Shown: positions 16,033 to 24,940, counted from the stretch's first letter. The stretch is DNA of 26,264 nt from JAGTVG01 sp964389805 (GCA_964389805.1 CAYMFU010000055.1:1-26264), one strand, 5' to 3'. Translations and numbers: made by a program. The notes: generated from the sequence alone by a model not told the origin.

Positions 16033-18132
16033 TTATTTGCTATCGAAAAGGACGCTAAATGCACTGATTTTTGACTCTGGCAGATTTGCCTTTTCTTTCC
16101 AGGCATCACTTCCATACACTCCATATTCTGTGTAATCGAAAAGCTTAAACTCAATTTTTTTGGCAGACTTCATTTTTGTGAAGGTAAAATCCCCATTTTC
16201 CGGATCTTTAAATCCCGGATCCTGGACATAGGATTGCAGGTCATACCCATTTTCCTGCCATTTTTTCATGTTTTCTCCAAGTAAACTGACCGGTCGGTCT
16301 AAATCCCAGTAAATGTTCTGATCAATTATAACATTCATTTTATCCCATGGCCCCTGGTAAAGGACGCCTTCGTTATACAATACGATATTATTAGTGAAAG
16401 TAAATGACAGATGATCTTCTACCCGTGTGGCCTGAAGCTGGAACATCTTGGCAAATGCAAAGATATTGTTCCGAATAATATTCTCCCGTCCGTAGTGCTG
16501 GTGAAATCCCCCTGTCTTGGTATGGTGAACCAGGTTATTCTCCATTATAATATTACTGGATCCCTCATCCGTATAGAGTCCCCATCCTCCGTAATCGTAA
16601 GCATAAATGTGATGAACATGATTATTTGAAACTTCTGTGCCTTCTGAAGGGCCTAGGGTATATACGCCTGACATGTCAGACAAAACACCCCATCCAATAT
16701 GATGAATGTGGTTATTCATGATCTTATTCCCCTTGGCCGGACTATAATCGTAGCCCCATCGCCATCCCACAGATATGCCAGTATATCTGAAATCGGAAAT
16801 GTCATTATGCGTGATGGAATTGTTGGCACTTTGCCCTATCCAAACACCGACTCCAGGCGGGAATTCATGACCTCCTGAAGTTATAATGTTATTGTCCACT
16901 ACATTGTCGTAGGTCGACAGCTCCTTTTCTTGTCTGATAGCTGTCTCTCCAATCCGGATACCTCCTGCGCCCAGGTCTTTCAAAAGGGTATGTCTGACTT
17001 CACAACGACTGACACCCTGGTTCATCCATAAAGCATAACCGCCGAGATGTGATAACTGACAGTTTTCGAAAATGATGTTTCTCGCGCCATTCAGTTCCAC
17101 GGCTGAAGGAATTGCAATAGCTGCCTGGTTTGGCTCGAATCCTTTATAATCCAGGTAATTGGCTGAATGTGTAAATTGAATATCTCTGAATATTACGTTT
17201 TCTACATATGAAGCCTTCGCCGGCTCACCTTCAATCCGGATCAATTGTTCCAGGATGGGAGCAGTAAATTCCGTGGTTTCGATTTTCTCACCGGGATGAG
17301 GCATATAATACAACGTGCCATCCTCCTCCAGATACCACTCTCCAGGTTGATCCAATGCAGTCCTGTAATTATCGAGTATAAAACGTTTACCTGGTTTCCA
17401 GGGATTCCAGGGCTTCATACCCTGACCTGAGGTGTATAGTTTGTTTTCCGCTGTGTCAAATTTATCGATATGTCTTTTAGTGATATCCCAGTTGTGGTAG
17501 GTTGTCATAATTACCTGTGAAAGAGCCATATCATCTAATTTTTTCAACTCTCGGGAAGCTAAGTCATCTGTTGTTATGATCTGTTGGGCACGTTCGGGTG
17601 CTCTGCCGGTTCCCATTACCCATACTTCCTCTTTTATATCATCAATATAAAAATAGCCTTCGTTAGGACTTTTAGCCCGTACAGCCCTTTTCCTATTTAC
17701 GTAGAGCTGGTCAAAAGTCCAGTTCCAATACGCTACCTCAGGGATATGGGTTGTCCATAACCCCTTGTCTGTTTCCTTGAATCCGTACAGTTTAATGCCC
17801 CCGCTGATAATGGTTTTTCCAGTTGCTGATCCCTGGTATATCACAGGGGCAACCTTTGTGCCGCTGTCTTCCGGTCCCAGGACGAATGTGGTGGTCATGT
17901 TATACATACCGGGGCTTATATTAATACGAATGGTATCGTTATAGGTACTTGTTATTTTCAAGGCCCTGATTTTGTCACGTGCACCCTCCAGGCTTTTTAA
18001 AGGTCTATCTTCGGTGCCATCCCAGGCATCATCTCCATTGTGTGACACATATAACTCAAGGTTTTGTCCATACCCGAAGGAATAGCAACATAGCATGCTG
18101 GTCAAGATTATCCAGCGTAAATAGTCTTTCAT
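16033..18132 (-). CDS. Exported right-handed parallel beta-helix protein, possible GH141-like or lyase
   Basis: This is a 699-residue protein with a signal peptide ending near GYGQ (about residue 23). The mature part starts with LELYVSHNGDDAWDGTEDRP, an opening shared by many exported beta-helix glycan enzymes. A long Asn/Ile-rich coil follows (about 300-610), with repeated N-x-I and HHI-type turns such as NNHIHHIGWG and SNNHVHHIYAYD, typical PbH1 rungs. This fold includes polysaccharide lyases, GH28, GH120 and GH141. The opening and length make a GH141-like enzyme (known fucosidase and xylanase activities) my first guess, without visible proof of catalytic residues. It starts 12 nt after the UroD-like gene, so it is co-transcribed. 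Confidence 0.85.
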   Translation of the reverse strand: MKDYLRWIILTSMLCCYSFGYGQNLELYVSHNGDDAWDGTEDRPLKSLEGARDKIRALKITSTYNDTIRINISPGMYNMTTTFVLGPEDSGTKVAPVIYQGSATGKTIISGGIKLYGFKETDKGLWTTHIPEVAYWNWTFDQLYVNRKRAVRAKSPNEGYFYIDDIKEEVWVMGTGRAPERAQQIITTDDLASRELKKLDDMALSQVIMTTYHNWDITKRHIDKFDTAENKLYTSGQGMKPWNPWKPGKRFILDNYRTALDQPGEWYLEEDGTLYYMPHPGEKIETTEFTAPILEQLIRIEGEPAKASYVENVIFRDIQFTHSANYLDYKGFEPNQAAIAIPSAVELNGARNIIFENCQLSHLGGYALWMNQGVSRCEVRHTLLKDLGAGGIRIGETAIRQEKELSTYDNVVDNNIITSGGHEFPPGVGVWIGQSANNSITHNDISDFRYTGISVGWRWGYDYSPAKGNKIMNNHIHHIGWGVLSDMSGVYTLGPSEGTEVSNNHVHHIYAYDYGGWGLYTDEGSSNIIMENNLVHHTKTGGFHQHYGRENIIRNNIFAFAKMFQLQATRVEDHLSFTFTNNIVLYNEGVLYQGPWDKMNVIIDQNIYWDLDRPVSLLGENMKKWQENGYDLQSYVQDPGFKDPENGDFTFTKMKSAKKIEFKLFDYTEYGVYGSDAWKEKANLPESKISAFSVLFDSK

Positions 18133-18144
18133 AAATTATAGAGT

Positions 18145-19161
18145 TTAAAAATTATGCACGGTATTTACCAATTCCTTAATATTTTCAGAAGGTGTTTCTG
18201 AAGGAATGGCGCAACCGGCATTGACCACCAGCCTTGGAGAATCTTTATATATCTCCAGAAGTTCTAAGGTTTTGGCCCTAACGGTTTGGGTATTTCCAAA
18301 TGCCAGAACACCGGAAGGATCGATATTTCCAATAAACAGATTGCTTTCGCCAAGGTGTTTCAGGATCAGGTGTATGTTGGTCTTGTAATCCAGTTCCAAT
18401 CCATCTGTCCCCGATTTAAGCATGTCTTCAAGGATAAGGTCTGTGTTGCCACAGATGTGGTTTATATAGGGTAAGCCATGGCCATGTGCTACCTCTACCA
18501 GCTTCTTTTCATAGGGCAAAGCAAATTCCCGGAACATCTCCGGGGAGATCATCTCAGGCCCTGCCGGGCTGTCTCCATTAGATACCATATCCACTCCTGT
18601 TTGCGCCATAAGGTCAATAAATTGACAAGATACCTTCGTGCAATATTCCAAAAGTTGTAAAACCTCTTTGCCTGGTATCATAAGGTCGAGCAACCATTCC
18701 TGTGCACCACGAACCATACTGGCGATTGAGAAGGGGGCCTGGTCGCAGTTTCCTCTTACGTATACCTCATCGCCAAAATGAGATTTTATTAATCTGCAGG
18801 TCTCCAGCCAGATCTGTACGCGTTTATTTTTAGAGATGTCCACATCTTCCAGGTCATCCAATTGTTCCCAGGAAGATATCAGGCCTTTTGGAATTCTGGC
18901 AGGTTCATTATCCGGATAGTCCACATGAACACCAATAGCACCGGCCAGAAGGGTGGTGTCGAAATCAATCATAATCCCATCCAGCTTATATTTTTCCGCG
19001 GATTGGATAAATGCGTCTGCAGCATTCTGTGAATTTTCCCTGAACGCCTTCATGCTATATCCGGCTTCAGCAGCGGCCATCATAAAATTGTGCAGCATAA
19101 CCGGACGTTTATCTGCCCATTCACCATTCAAGGCCTTTTGGACTCGTTCAAATCCAGTCAT
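18145..19161 (-). CDS. UroD-superfamily protein with MtaA/CmuA-type zinc motif (probable methyltransferase)
   Basis: This is a 338-residue cytoplasmic protein with no signal sequence, starting MTGFERVQKALNG. The fold is that of uroporphyrinogen decarboxylase. However, it has H235-x-C237 in INHICGNT and C317 in NAGCAIP, the H-x-C...C zinc site of the MtaA/CmuA corrinoid-dependent methyltransferases, which true HemE lacks. In those enzymes zinc activates a thiol that accepts a methyl group. FIGNIDPSGVLAFG and the GTDGLELD segment are typical of the superfamily. It starts one base after the Gfo/Idh stop (TGA-T-ATG), so translation is coupled. A role in methyl transfer on a sugar or cofactor is inference. 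A haem role is unlikely in this setting. Confidence 0.88.
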   Translation of the reverse strand: MTGFERVQKALNGEWADKRPVMLHNFMMAAAEAGYSMKAFRENSQNAADAFIQSAEKYKLDGIMIDFDTTLLAGAIGVHVDYPDNEPARIPKGLISSWEQLDDLEDVDISKNKRVQIWLETCRLIKSHFGDEVYVRGNCDQAPFSIASMVRGAQEWLLDLMIPGKEVLQLLEYCTKVSCQFIDLMAQTGVDMVSNGDSPAGPEMISPEMFREFALPYEKKLVEVAHGHGLPYINHICGNTDLILEDMLKSGTDGLELDYKTNIHLILKHLGESNLFIGNIDPSGVLAFGNTQTVRAKTLELLEIYKDSPRLVVNAGCAIPSETPSENIKELVNTVHNF

Positions 19162-19162
19162 A

Positions 19163-20545
19163 TCAGGATCTTAAAATAGTTTCCATTACCTTTCCTCCAT
19201 TTAACCTGCTTTCTTCAGCTTTAAAACCCATCAGGTGGCTTTCCATTGAAGCTTCGATAGTAGATGTTAGCAATGCCGGGTCCTGCTGGCTGACCGCCTG
19301 GATAAAATCGTGTACAAGGCCATGGTCCCCGCCACCATGTCCAGATCCCTCTTTTGCTTTACCAGGCTTCCAGGTTTCCTGTTTTCCAGTCAGGAAGTCC
19401 GTTATCATCATTTGACTTTCATCACCGATCAAGTCCCCTCTGGTTCCAAAAATCCGGGTACGCCGGCCGCCATAATGTGAAAGAGCTTCCATCGAAAAGG
19501 CCACAGTTATATCGTCTTCAAATTTCATATTCACGATCTGGTGGTCCACCACATCGTTATCGGTCCGGTATACGCATTTTCCATAGGGTCCTTCCTGGAG
19601 AGCTTTTAAAATGGTTTCATCATCATTGTTTTCAATGGCAAGATGATGGAGCCATTGTTTTTTCTCCTTATACAGTTTTAAAGCAGAAAATATACACTTT
19701 CTTTCATAGGAACAGCCGTCCGTACATCTGGCTGTACTTCCTGGTGGCGCATCTTCTTCTCTGAAATGTTTCAATGAGCCAAATGATGATACTTTTTTAC
19801 AGGATTTTCCAATAACCCACCTCAGGATATCTGTATCGTGGCAGGATTTGGAGAGGATCATAGGCGTCGATTCCGAAGAATTTCGCCAATTCCCACGGAC
19901 AAATGAATGCGACATATGTATATGCTCTACAGGCTCCAGGTGCTGAACACTCACTACATCACCAAGCCTGCCTGATTCCACTACCTCTTTCATCTTCCTG
20001 AAATAAGGTGTATATCGAAGTACATGGCATATAGCCACAATTTTATTGTATTTTTTGGTCTGGATCAGGATGTCTTCACATTCCTGCCAGGATTGGGCTA
20101 TAGCCTTTTCAAGCAAAAGGTCATAGCCTAAAGGAAGTGATTCCATGGCCGCAGGGTAATGCAGGTTGTCAGGCATAGTAATGATAACCGCATCTGCAAA
20201 TTTGGGAACCTGCAATGCATGTTCCCAGGTCACCCACTGATGTTCTTCGGGAATATTGTATTTTTCTGAAAATCGTTCCCGCCGGAAAGGAATAGGTTCG
20301 GCCACACCCACAATCTGCATTTCATCCGGATATTTGGCAGCATAGGAGGCGTACACGTTTCCCCGGCCACCGGCGCCCAAAACGATGCATGTTACAGGTC
20401 TGTCAGGTTTTTTAAATCGCGGATCCTCAAATAATTCCGGATTTGCAGAGGTTTTACCTATAACTGGATGAACGACGCCTATGCCAACCGCCGCTGACCC
20501 AATCGTTTTTAATAAATCCCTTCGGTTCCAACTTTTACTAGTCAT
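19163..20545 (-). CDS. Tat-exported Gfo/Idh/MocA family oxidoreductase
   Basis: This is a 460-residue protein. RRDLLKTIG (8-16) and a hydrophobic stretch form a twin-arginine leader. A Rossmann domain follows with GAGGRG at 57-62. The usual EKP motif is replaced by EKA (E146-K147), and K233/H236/D239 in LSKSCHDTDIL provide the likely catalytic region. A cysteine cluster (C249, C274, C278 and C284, in ARCTDGCSYERKC) marks a subgroup of exported relatives and may bind metal. Family members oxidise, reduce or epimerise sugar hydroxyls with a tightly bound NAD(P), and some act as glycosidases by a redox mechanism. It follows the beta-helix/PDZ gene by 84 nt and overlaps functionally with the coupled UroD-like gene. 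The substrate is unknown. Confidence 0.93.
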   Translation of the reverse strand: MTSKSWNRRDLLKTIGSAAVGIGVVHPVIGKTSANPELFEDPRFKKPDRPVTCIVLGAGGRGNVYASYAAKYPDEMQIVGVAEPIPFRRERFSEKYNIPEEHQWVTWEHALQVPKFADAVIITMPDNLHYPAAMESLPLGYDLLLEKAIAQSWQECEDILIQTKKYNKIVAICHVLRYTPYFRKMKEVVESGRLGDVVSVQHLEPVEHIHMSHSFVRGNWRNSSESTPMILSKSCHDTDILRWVIGKSCKKVSSFGSLKHFREEDAPPGSTARCTDGCSYERKCIFSALKLYKEKKQWLHHLAIENNDDETILKALQEGPYGKCVYRTDNDVVDHQIVNMKFEDDITVAFSMEALSHYGGRRTRIFGTRGDLIGDESQMMITDFLTGKQETWKPGKAKEGSGHGGGDHGLVHDFIQAVSQQDPALLTSTIEASMESHLMGFKAEESRLNGGKVMETILRS

Positions 20546-20629
20546 GGAAATGATTTTATTTGAAAAATTATATGTATTAAAAATACGAGTAATGCTTTAG
20601 AAATGCTTAAGAATCATTTGAAATTTACC

Positions 20630-22993
20630 TTACTTTGTTTTCAACAGGATTTGGATCTCTTCCTGATTTCTGACAATTTTCAGATTTAGAACACCCTTCC
20701 AGTTATTGCCTTGATAAGTCCTTAGTAAATCTGATATGTTTAAGATTTCCTTGTCTTCGCATTCAATGATTACATCCCCTGCCATCAAACCACTTTTTAT
20801 TGCAATGCTTTCCTGCCCAGGTGCTATTATAATAACTCCATGATCATCCTTCAGGCCGGCAGCCGATCTCTCTCCCATGCTTTCAATATTTTTTATTGTA
20901 GCCCCAAGCCAGGTGGTGGTTTTACCTGAATAAGTACCTTCGCTGGCTATAATCAAAGCCGGGATATCTGGGGTTTTAGCAAGTTTTTTCAATTCAGGTT
21001 TTTGTACACCAAACTGGTCCATCGGGAAATTCCTGTAACCTAGTTTTATGGCCGGGGAGTTTTCCGACACTGTAAAATCGGCATTGGCCGGATCCAGGAA
21101 TAATGGATCGCCGAAACTGCTGTGTTGATCAGTCCCATTACCTTGAGCCGTATCTATAGATGCTTTATCCGGAAACAGATTGTAATCTACTTCTTTTCCC
21201 CAGCCCTGCAGCCGGATATCTTTATGGTCTGTCATAATGATGTTTTTTACGAATACATCTCCGCTGTTTTGAAACCATACGTGGGGATGAAATCCATTAT
21301 TGACCATTATGTTGTTTTCAACAGTCCGGTAAAATCCTTCCCTTAATTTGATGCCGCCATTCAAACATAAATTATTATACAAGTGATAGTTGGAAGAACC
21401 ATCATCCAGGTCGATGTCCCATCCATGATCACATCTCATTCTGTTATTCCTGATAATTGTGGTATGAATCGCATCGAGATACGGCATCATGGGATTTGCG
21501 GCCATGATCTGATCCATGGTTTTACGATCTGGGTGCCAGAACCTGTCCCTGCCCCAGGAATTGAACGCACCATGATCGGAAGAGGCAAGAACAGTATTGA
21601 ATACATCGTTAAATTCAATAATATGCCCACCCCAGGTTCCTTCACTGATATTGATACCTGCTCTTGGTACATCATAAATACTGTTATGGCTCACAGTGAT
21701 ATTCATGGCCATCGATATCTGGACACCTGCAGTTTGTTTTTCAACCAATCCGATATCGTGGATCAGGTTATTATTTACCTTGCAATTTGCAGGATAATCC
21801 CTGGTTTTAGGCCCTACAGTTGTATCAATTTCTCCAAATTCGACAAATTCATGATAATTGTATGAGGGAGATCTGACCGCATCCGGCAGACCCACAACGC
21901 AAACCGCACTTGCCCCGCAATTATGAATATGGTTCCCTTCCATATTCAGCCCTCGGTTGTACCCGGATACAAAAATGGCATTTCCTCCAAGATTGGTAAA
22001 TTCACAATCCGTGATTTCACAATCCTCAGAATTTTCAAACAAAACAGCTCCCCCTCTGTATATCATCCAGTCGCTTCGCAAGAGTGGCTCATAATTTTCC
22101 ATGAAGGTCCGGTTGGTGTGTTCAAACTTTATACCCTCCAATTTAACGGAAGAAACGGAGGTGTCAGCTTTACCTCTGATTTCAAAAAGGTGATTTAATG
22201 AAGTAAATTCTACCAGTGCACCGGTAAGATCCATATCATCGTAAGGATACACATACAGAATAGACTTTGAATTATCAAAATACCATTCCCCGGGAGCATC
22301 CAGTTCTTCAAAAACATTTTCCACCATCCGGTATTCCTCGTGCATGGGTGAGGGGCGATTATTCTGGTGCCCCCCGGATAGCGTAACCTTTCCTTTCTTG
22401 TTCGATCCTTCAACTACAAAATGAAATCCACCCCACTCTCCACGGTGCATGGCGTGGACTATGGTACCTTCCGGATTTTTCCACAATTTAACACGTGCAG
22501 GATCGATGGCATCTGAGGCATAGCCATTGTAATGATTTATCGCACTGTCATAATTAGGATATCGGGCAAGGATCATTTCGATCCCGTCGATATATAATTG
22601 AGCATAGGGTGAAATCATCTGGTCGGTTCTTGCTTGCATGATATCCCCCTTATATTTTTCCCATATTCCGTTCAATATTTCTGAACCTTTCAGAACTGCT
22701 TTTCCCGGATTTAAAGCTTCAATGGAAAGAGCACCAATATTTTGATTGAACTGAACAGGTTTCTCAAGATAATATTCCCCATCCAGTAAAATGATCCTGG
22801 TATTATCTGCAGGGCCCGTTGACGTATTCTGTGCCAGGATAAGTGCACCTTCTATCGTTCTTTTTGAAGATTTCATATCCCATCCGGAATCATTATCATT
22901 ACCATCGGGACTGACATAAATTATATGCTCTTGTCCGCAGGAAGTGAAAAAGACGGAAGTCAGAAAAAGAAATAAAACCGGAAACTTTTGCAT
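20630..22993 (-). CDS. Beta-helix lipoprotein with C-terminal PDZ domain
   Basis: This is a 787-residue protein. A lipoprotein signal ends FFTSC with C19. The same YVSPDGND opening as in the other beta-helix protein starts near residue 26. A right-handed beta-helix with NNLIHDIG and NSIYDV-type rungs covers about 280-620. From about 693 to the end there is a PDZ domain: LGATIKN, then a GVIIIAPG carboxylate-loop-like strand and SGLMAGDVIIECEDKEI, as in HtrA-type PDZ domains, but no protease domain is present. The enzyme part probably cuts or binds a glycan, and the PDZ may bind a protein C-terminus. The gene follows GH29 by 27 nt. The combination is unusual, and catalytic residues are not identified. 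Confidence 0.85.
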   Translation of the reverse strand: MQKFPVLFLFLTSVFFTSCGQEHIIYVSPDGNDNDSGWDMKSSKRTIEGALILAQNTSTGPADNTRIILLDGEYYLEKPVQFNQNIGALSIEALNPGKAVLKGSEILNGIWEKYKGDIMQARTDQMISPYAQLYIDGIEMILARYPNYDSAINHYNGYASDAIDPARVKLWKNPEGTIVHAMHRGEWGGFHFVVEGSNKKGKVTLSGGHQNNRPSPMHEEYRMVENVFEELDAPGEWYFDNSKSILYVYPYDDMDLTGALVEFTSLNHLFEIRGKADTSVSSVKLEGIKFEHTNRTFMENYEPLLRSDWMIYRGGAVLFENSEDCEITDCEFTNLGGNAIFVSGYNRGLNMEGNHIHNCGASAVCVVGLPDAVRSPSYNYHEFVEFGEIDTTVGPKTRDYPANCKVNNNLIHDIGLVEKQTAGVQISMAMNITVSHNSIYDVPRAGINISEGTWGGHIIEFNDVFNTVLASSDHGAFNSWGRDRFWHPDRKTMDQIMAANPMMPYLDAIHTTIIRNNRMRCDHGWDIDLDDGSSNYHLYNNLCLNGGIKLREGFYRTVENNIMVNNGFHPHVWFQNSGDVFVKNIIMTDHKDIRLQGWGKEVDYNLFPDKASIDTAQGNGTDQHSSFGDPLFLDPANADFTVSENSPAIKLGYRNFPMDQFGVQKPELKKLAKTPDIPALIIASEGTYSGKTTTWLGATIKNIESMGERSAAGLKDDHGVIIIAPGQESIAIKSGLMAGDVIIECEDKEILNISDLLRTYQGNNWKGVLNLKIVRNQEEIQILLKTK

Positions 22994-23020
22994 GTACTTA
23001 AGGCCTGATTTTCAATAATG

Positions 23021-24505
23021 CTACTTTTTAATTCTTAGAACATAGGCGTAACCATTCTCAAGTGGAAAGTTGGGGTTGAAATCAGGTAGCTCCACAACAA
23101 GGTCATTCCCATTTTTTGTAAATCCGCATGATTCATTACTGGCCAACAGGGTGATGGCGGTATTATCCTTCACATTTATATTTCGTATTATCATTTCTTC
23201 CCCAGGCCACTGTGGAAGAATGGCAAAAATAAAATCATCATTTTGAGTAAAGAAAATCTCTTTCACAGCCCAGCCCGGCTCGGGATCGACTGTTTGTTTA
23301 AGAATGAAATCTGCACCCAGATAATGCTGGTCTTTTGGCTTGTAGTTCTGTTTTCCTTCCGACCACTGAACTGATCTGTCCCATCTCCGGGATCCATATA
23401 TAGCTTCTCCGTTAATCTTAAGCCATTTCCCCATTTCAAGGAGCCGGTCCTGCATGATTGGAGGTATATTGCCCCTTGAATCCGGACCGATATCCAGAAG
23501 CAGGTTGCCGCCATTGCTCACAATATTAACAAGCGTTAAAACAAGGGTCTTGGGCGAGCTGTAATCCCATGCATCTTCGTTCTGATTATAACCAAAGGAG
23601 AATCCCATACCACGGCATTCTTCCCAGGGCCGTTGAAATTCCGGGGCTTCCGCTTCATATTCGGTGGTGAAATAACCTCCATGGTGTTTCCTGATCTCTT
23701 TTCCCCATCTGTCATTGATTACCACGGTATTTTTTACAGAGGATTCATTAAAGAGCCATGCCATCAACTCCGCCGACTTCCATTTGTCAGCATTCATGTC
23801 CCATTCTCCATCTCCCCACATAATATCCGGTTGATAACGCTGCACCAGGTCTTTGAATTGAGGATGATAGTGCTCGTCCACAAATCTTTCTTTGTCGTTT
23901 TTCCACCATGGATGGAACCATTCATATAAGGAATAGTAAAATCCCATTTTGATGCCTGCATCTTTAACGGATTTAGTCAGATCACCTATAAGATCTCTTT
24001 TAGCACCTACTTCCATACTGTTCCAGGCAAATCCCCTGTCATTGGCTTCCTCACTTGGCCAAAGACAATATCCATCATGATGTTTTGTAGTAATGACAAT
24101 GTATTTTGCCCCAGCCTTCTTAAAAAGCTCTGCCCATTCATCAGGATTATAGAGGTCAGCTTTGAACATAGGTCCGAAATCGAAATAGGAGAAATCTTCA
24201 CCATAGGTTTTGTTATGAAAATCAACCACTTCTTTTCCTGTGAATTTGCCATTTCCAAACAGGGTTTCATTCTGAAGCCAGTACTGGTACCATTCTGAAT
24301 AGGTGCCTTTGGGAGTCCAGGCGGGTACGGAATACGGACCCCAATGGATAAAAATTCCAAACTTAGCATCGCTGAACCATTCGGCTACCGGGCGGCTGTC
24401 AATGGATTCCCAGTTTGCCTCATATTCCTTATCCTGTGCAAGTGTTATCCGGGATAGGGAAAAGACCAATAATATAAATACATAAAGTGTTATTGAATTT
24501 TTCAT
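23021..24505 (-). CDS. GH29 family alpha-L-fucosidase
   Basis: This is a 494-residue protein with a signal peptide ending near LAQ (about residue 24), so it is exported. GH29 signatures are all present: FGIFIHWGPYSVPAW (49-63) with H54, TTKHHDGYCLW (139-149), and the predicted nucleophile D232 in MWGDGEWD. A downstream GGYFTTEYEA segment is in the acid/base region. The C-terminal part (about 385-494) looks like the family's beta-sandwich. It would release alpha-linked L-fucose from a glycan. It is the first gene of the minus-strand block, with the beta-helix/PDZ gene 27 nt behind it. The promoter should lie in the 435-nt region before the FadL-like gene, though no consensus -7 box was found there. 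Confidence 0.96.
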   Translation of the reverse strand: MKNSITLYVFILLVFSLSRITLAQDKEYEANWESIDSRPVAEWFSDAKFGIFIHWGPYSVPAWTPKGTYSEWYQYWLQNETLFGNGKFTGKEVVDFHNKTYGEDFSYFDFGPMFKADLYNPDEWAELFKKAGAKYIVITTKHHDGYCLWPSEEANDRGFAWNSMEVGAKRDLIGDLTKSVKDAGIKMGFYYSLYEWFHPWWKNDKERFVDEHYHPQFKDLVQRYQPDIMWGDGEWDMNADKWKSAELMAWLFNESSVKNTVVINDRWGKEIRKHHGGYFTTEYEAEAPEFQRPWEECRGMGFSFGYNQNEDAWDYSSPKTLVLTLVNIVSNGGNLLLDIGPDSRGNIPPIMQDRLLEMGKWLKINGEAIYGSRRWDRSVQWSEGKQNYKPKDQHYLGADFILKQTVDPEPGWAVKEIFFTQNDDFIFAILPQWPGEEMIIRNINVKDNTAITLLASNESCGFTKNGNDLVVELPDFNPNFPLENGYAYVLRIKK

Positions 24506-24610
24506 AATGATAAATTTTCTTTTAGAAATGCCATTATAAAAATGAACATTAATGGATTATAATAAAAATTTAATCACTACATAATCACAGTTCATTGTTT
24601 CGACAAAATT

Positions 24611-24638
24611 CCTTGACATTCAATGTTAAGGAATCCTT
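24611..24638. repeat. Quasi-palindrome plus overlapping palindrome, candidate operator
   Basis: CCTTGACATT (24611-24620) pairs with AATGTTAAGG (24622-24631) around one central C, with 9 of 10 Watson-Crick pairs and one G:T. AAGGAATCCTT (24628-24638) shares its AAGG and adds a second dyad. This gives three spaced half-sites about 105-135 bp before the GH29 start. Confidence 0.45.
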
Positions 24639-24820
24639 ACAGAATCTTCATTTATAATTGTTTAATTGGGATGAAATCTAAATATCCGGTATGGAGCATA
24701 ATTGACTTGTCAGAACGATTTTTTAAGCAGGATGCGTTGGAACAAGAAGTTATAAAATTGGAAAAACATTACTTAATTTTTTTATAAAAAAGGCCTAAAT
24801 ATGAAAGAATCTATGCTCGA

Positions 24821-24852
24821 ATGATATATATCATGAGCATGATATATATCAT
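24821..24852. repeat. Tandem 14-bp palindromes, candidate operator or cruciform
   Basis: ATGATATATATCAT occurs twice (24821-24834 and 24839-24852), each a perfect palindrome, separated by GAGC. The 32-bp block is also an inverted repeat with 14-bp arms. ATGCTC (24813-24818) and GAGCAT (24835-24840) add an outer pair with a 2-nt offset around the first copy. It lies 88-120 bp before the FadL-like start, consistent with cooperative binding by a dimeric regulator. Confidence 0.55.
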
Positions 24853-24940
24853 ATGTTTAAGCTTCTCATCAATTTCAAGTAGGACTACTTTCACACCCGA
24901 ATTTAATATGAGAATTTTTCAAAATAAAAATCACATGGTT

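Larger units (their letters stand above)
24506..24940. other. Divergent intergenic region between GH29 block and FadL-like gene
   Basis: This 435-bp AT-rich region carries no gene I can support. It contains a 21-bp quasi-palindrome (24611-24631), an overlapping AAGGAATCCTT palindrome (24628-24638), and twin 14-bp palindromes (24821-24852). An open frame extends from 24821 through the palindromes into the FadL-like gene, but the signal peptide puts the real start at 24941. Confidence 0.7.

Noticed and set aside
18145..19161. Haem biosynthesis HemE
   Set aside because: The zinc H-x-C...C motif and the glycan context do not fit; no other haem genes are nearby.
21383..21865. 160-codon open frame opposite the beta-helix/PDZ gene
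   Set aside because: Antisense shadow of a strong coding sequence with no recognisable features.
24821..24940. Upstream extension of the FadL-like frame starting in the palindromes (MIYIMSMIYI)
   Set aside because: It only translates the repeated palindrome; a proper signal peptide starts at 24941.
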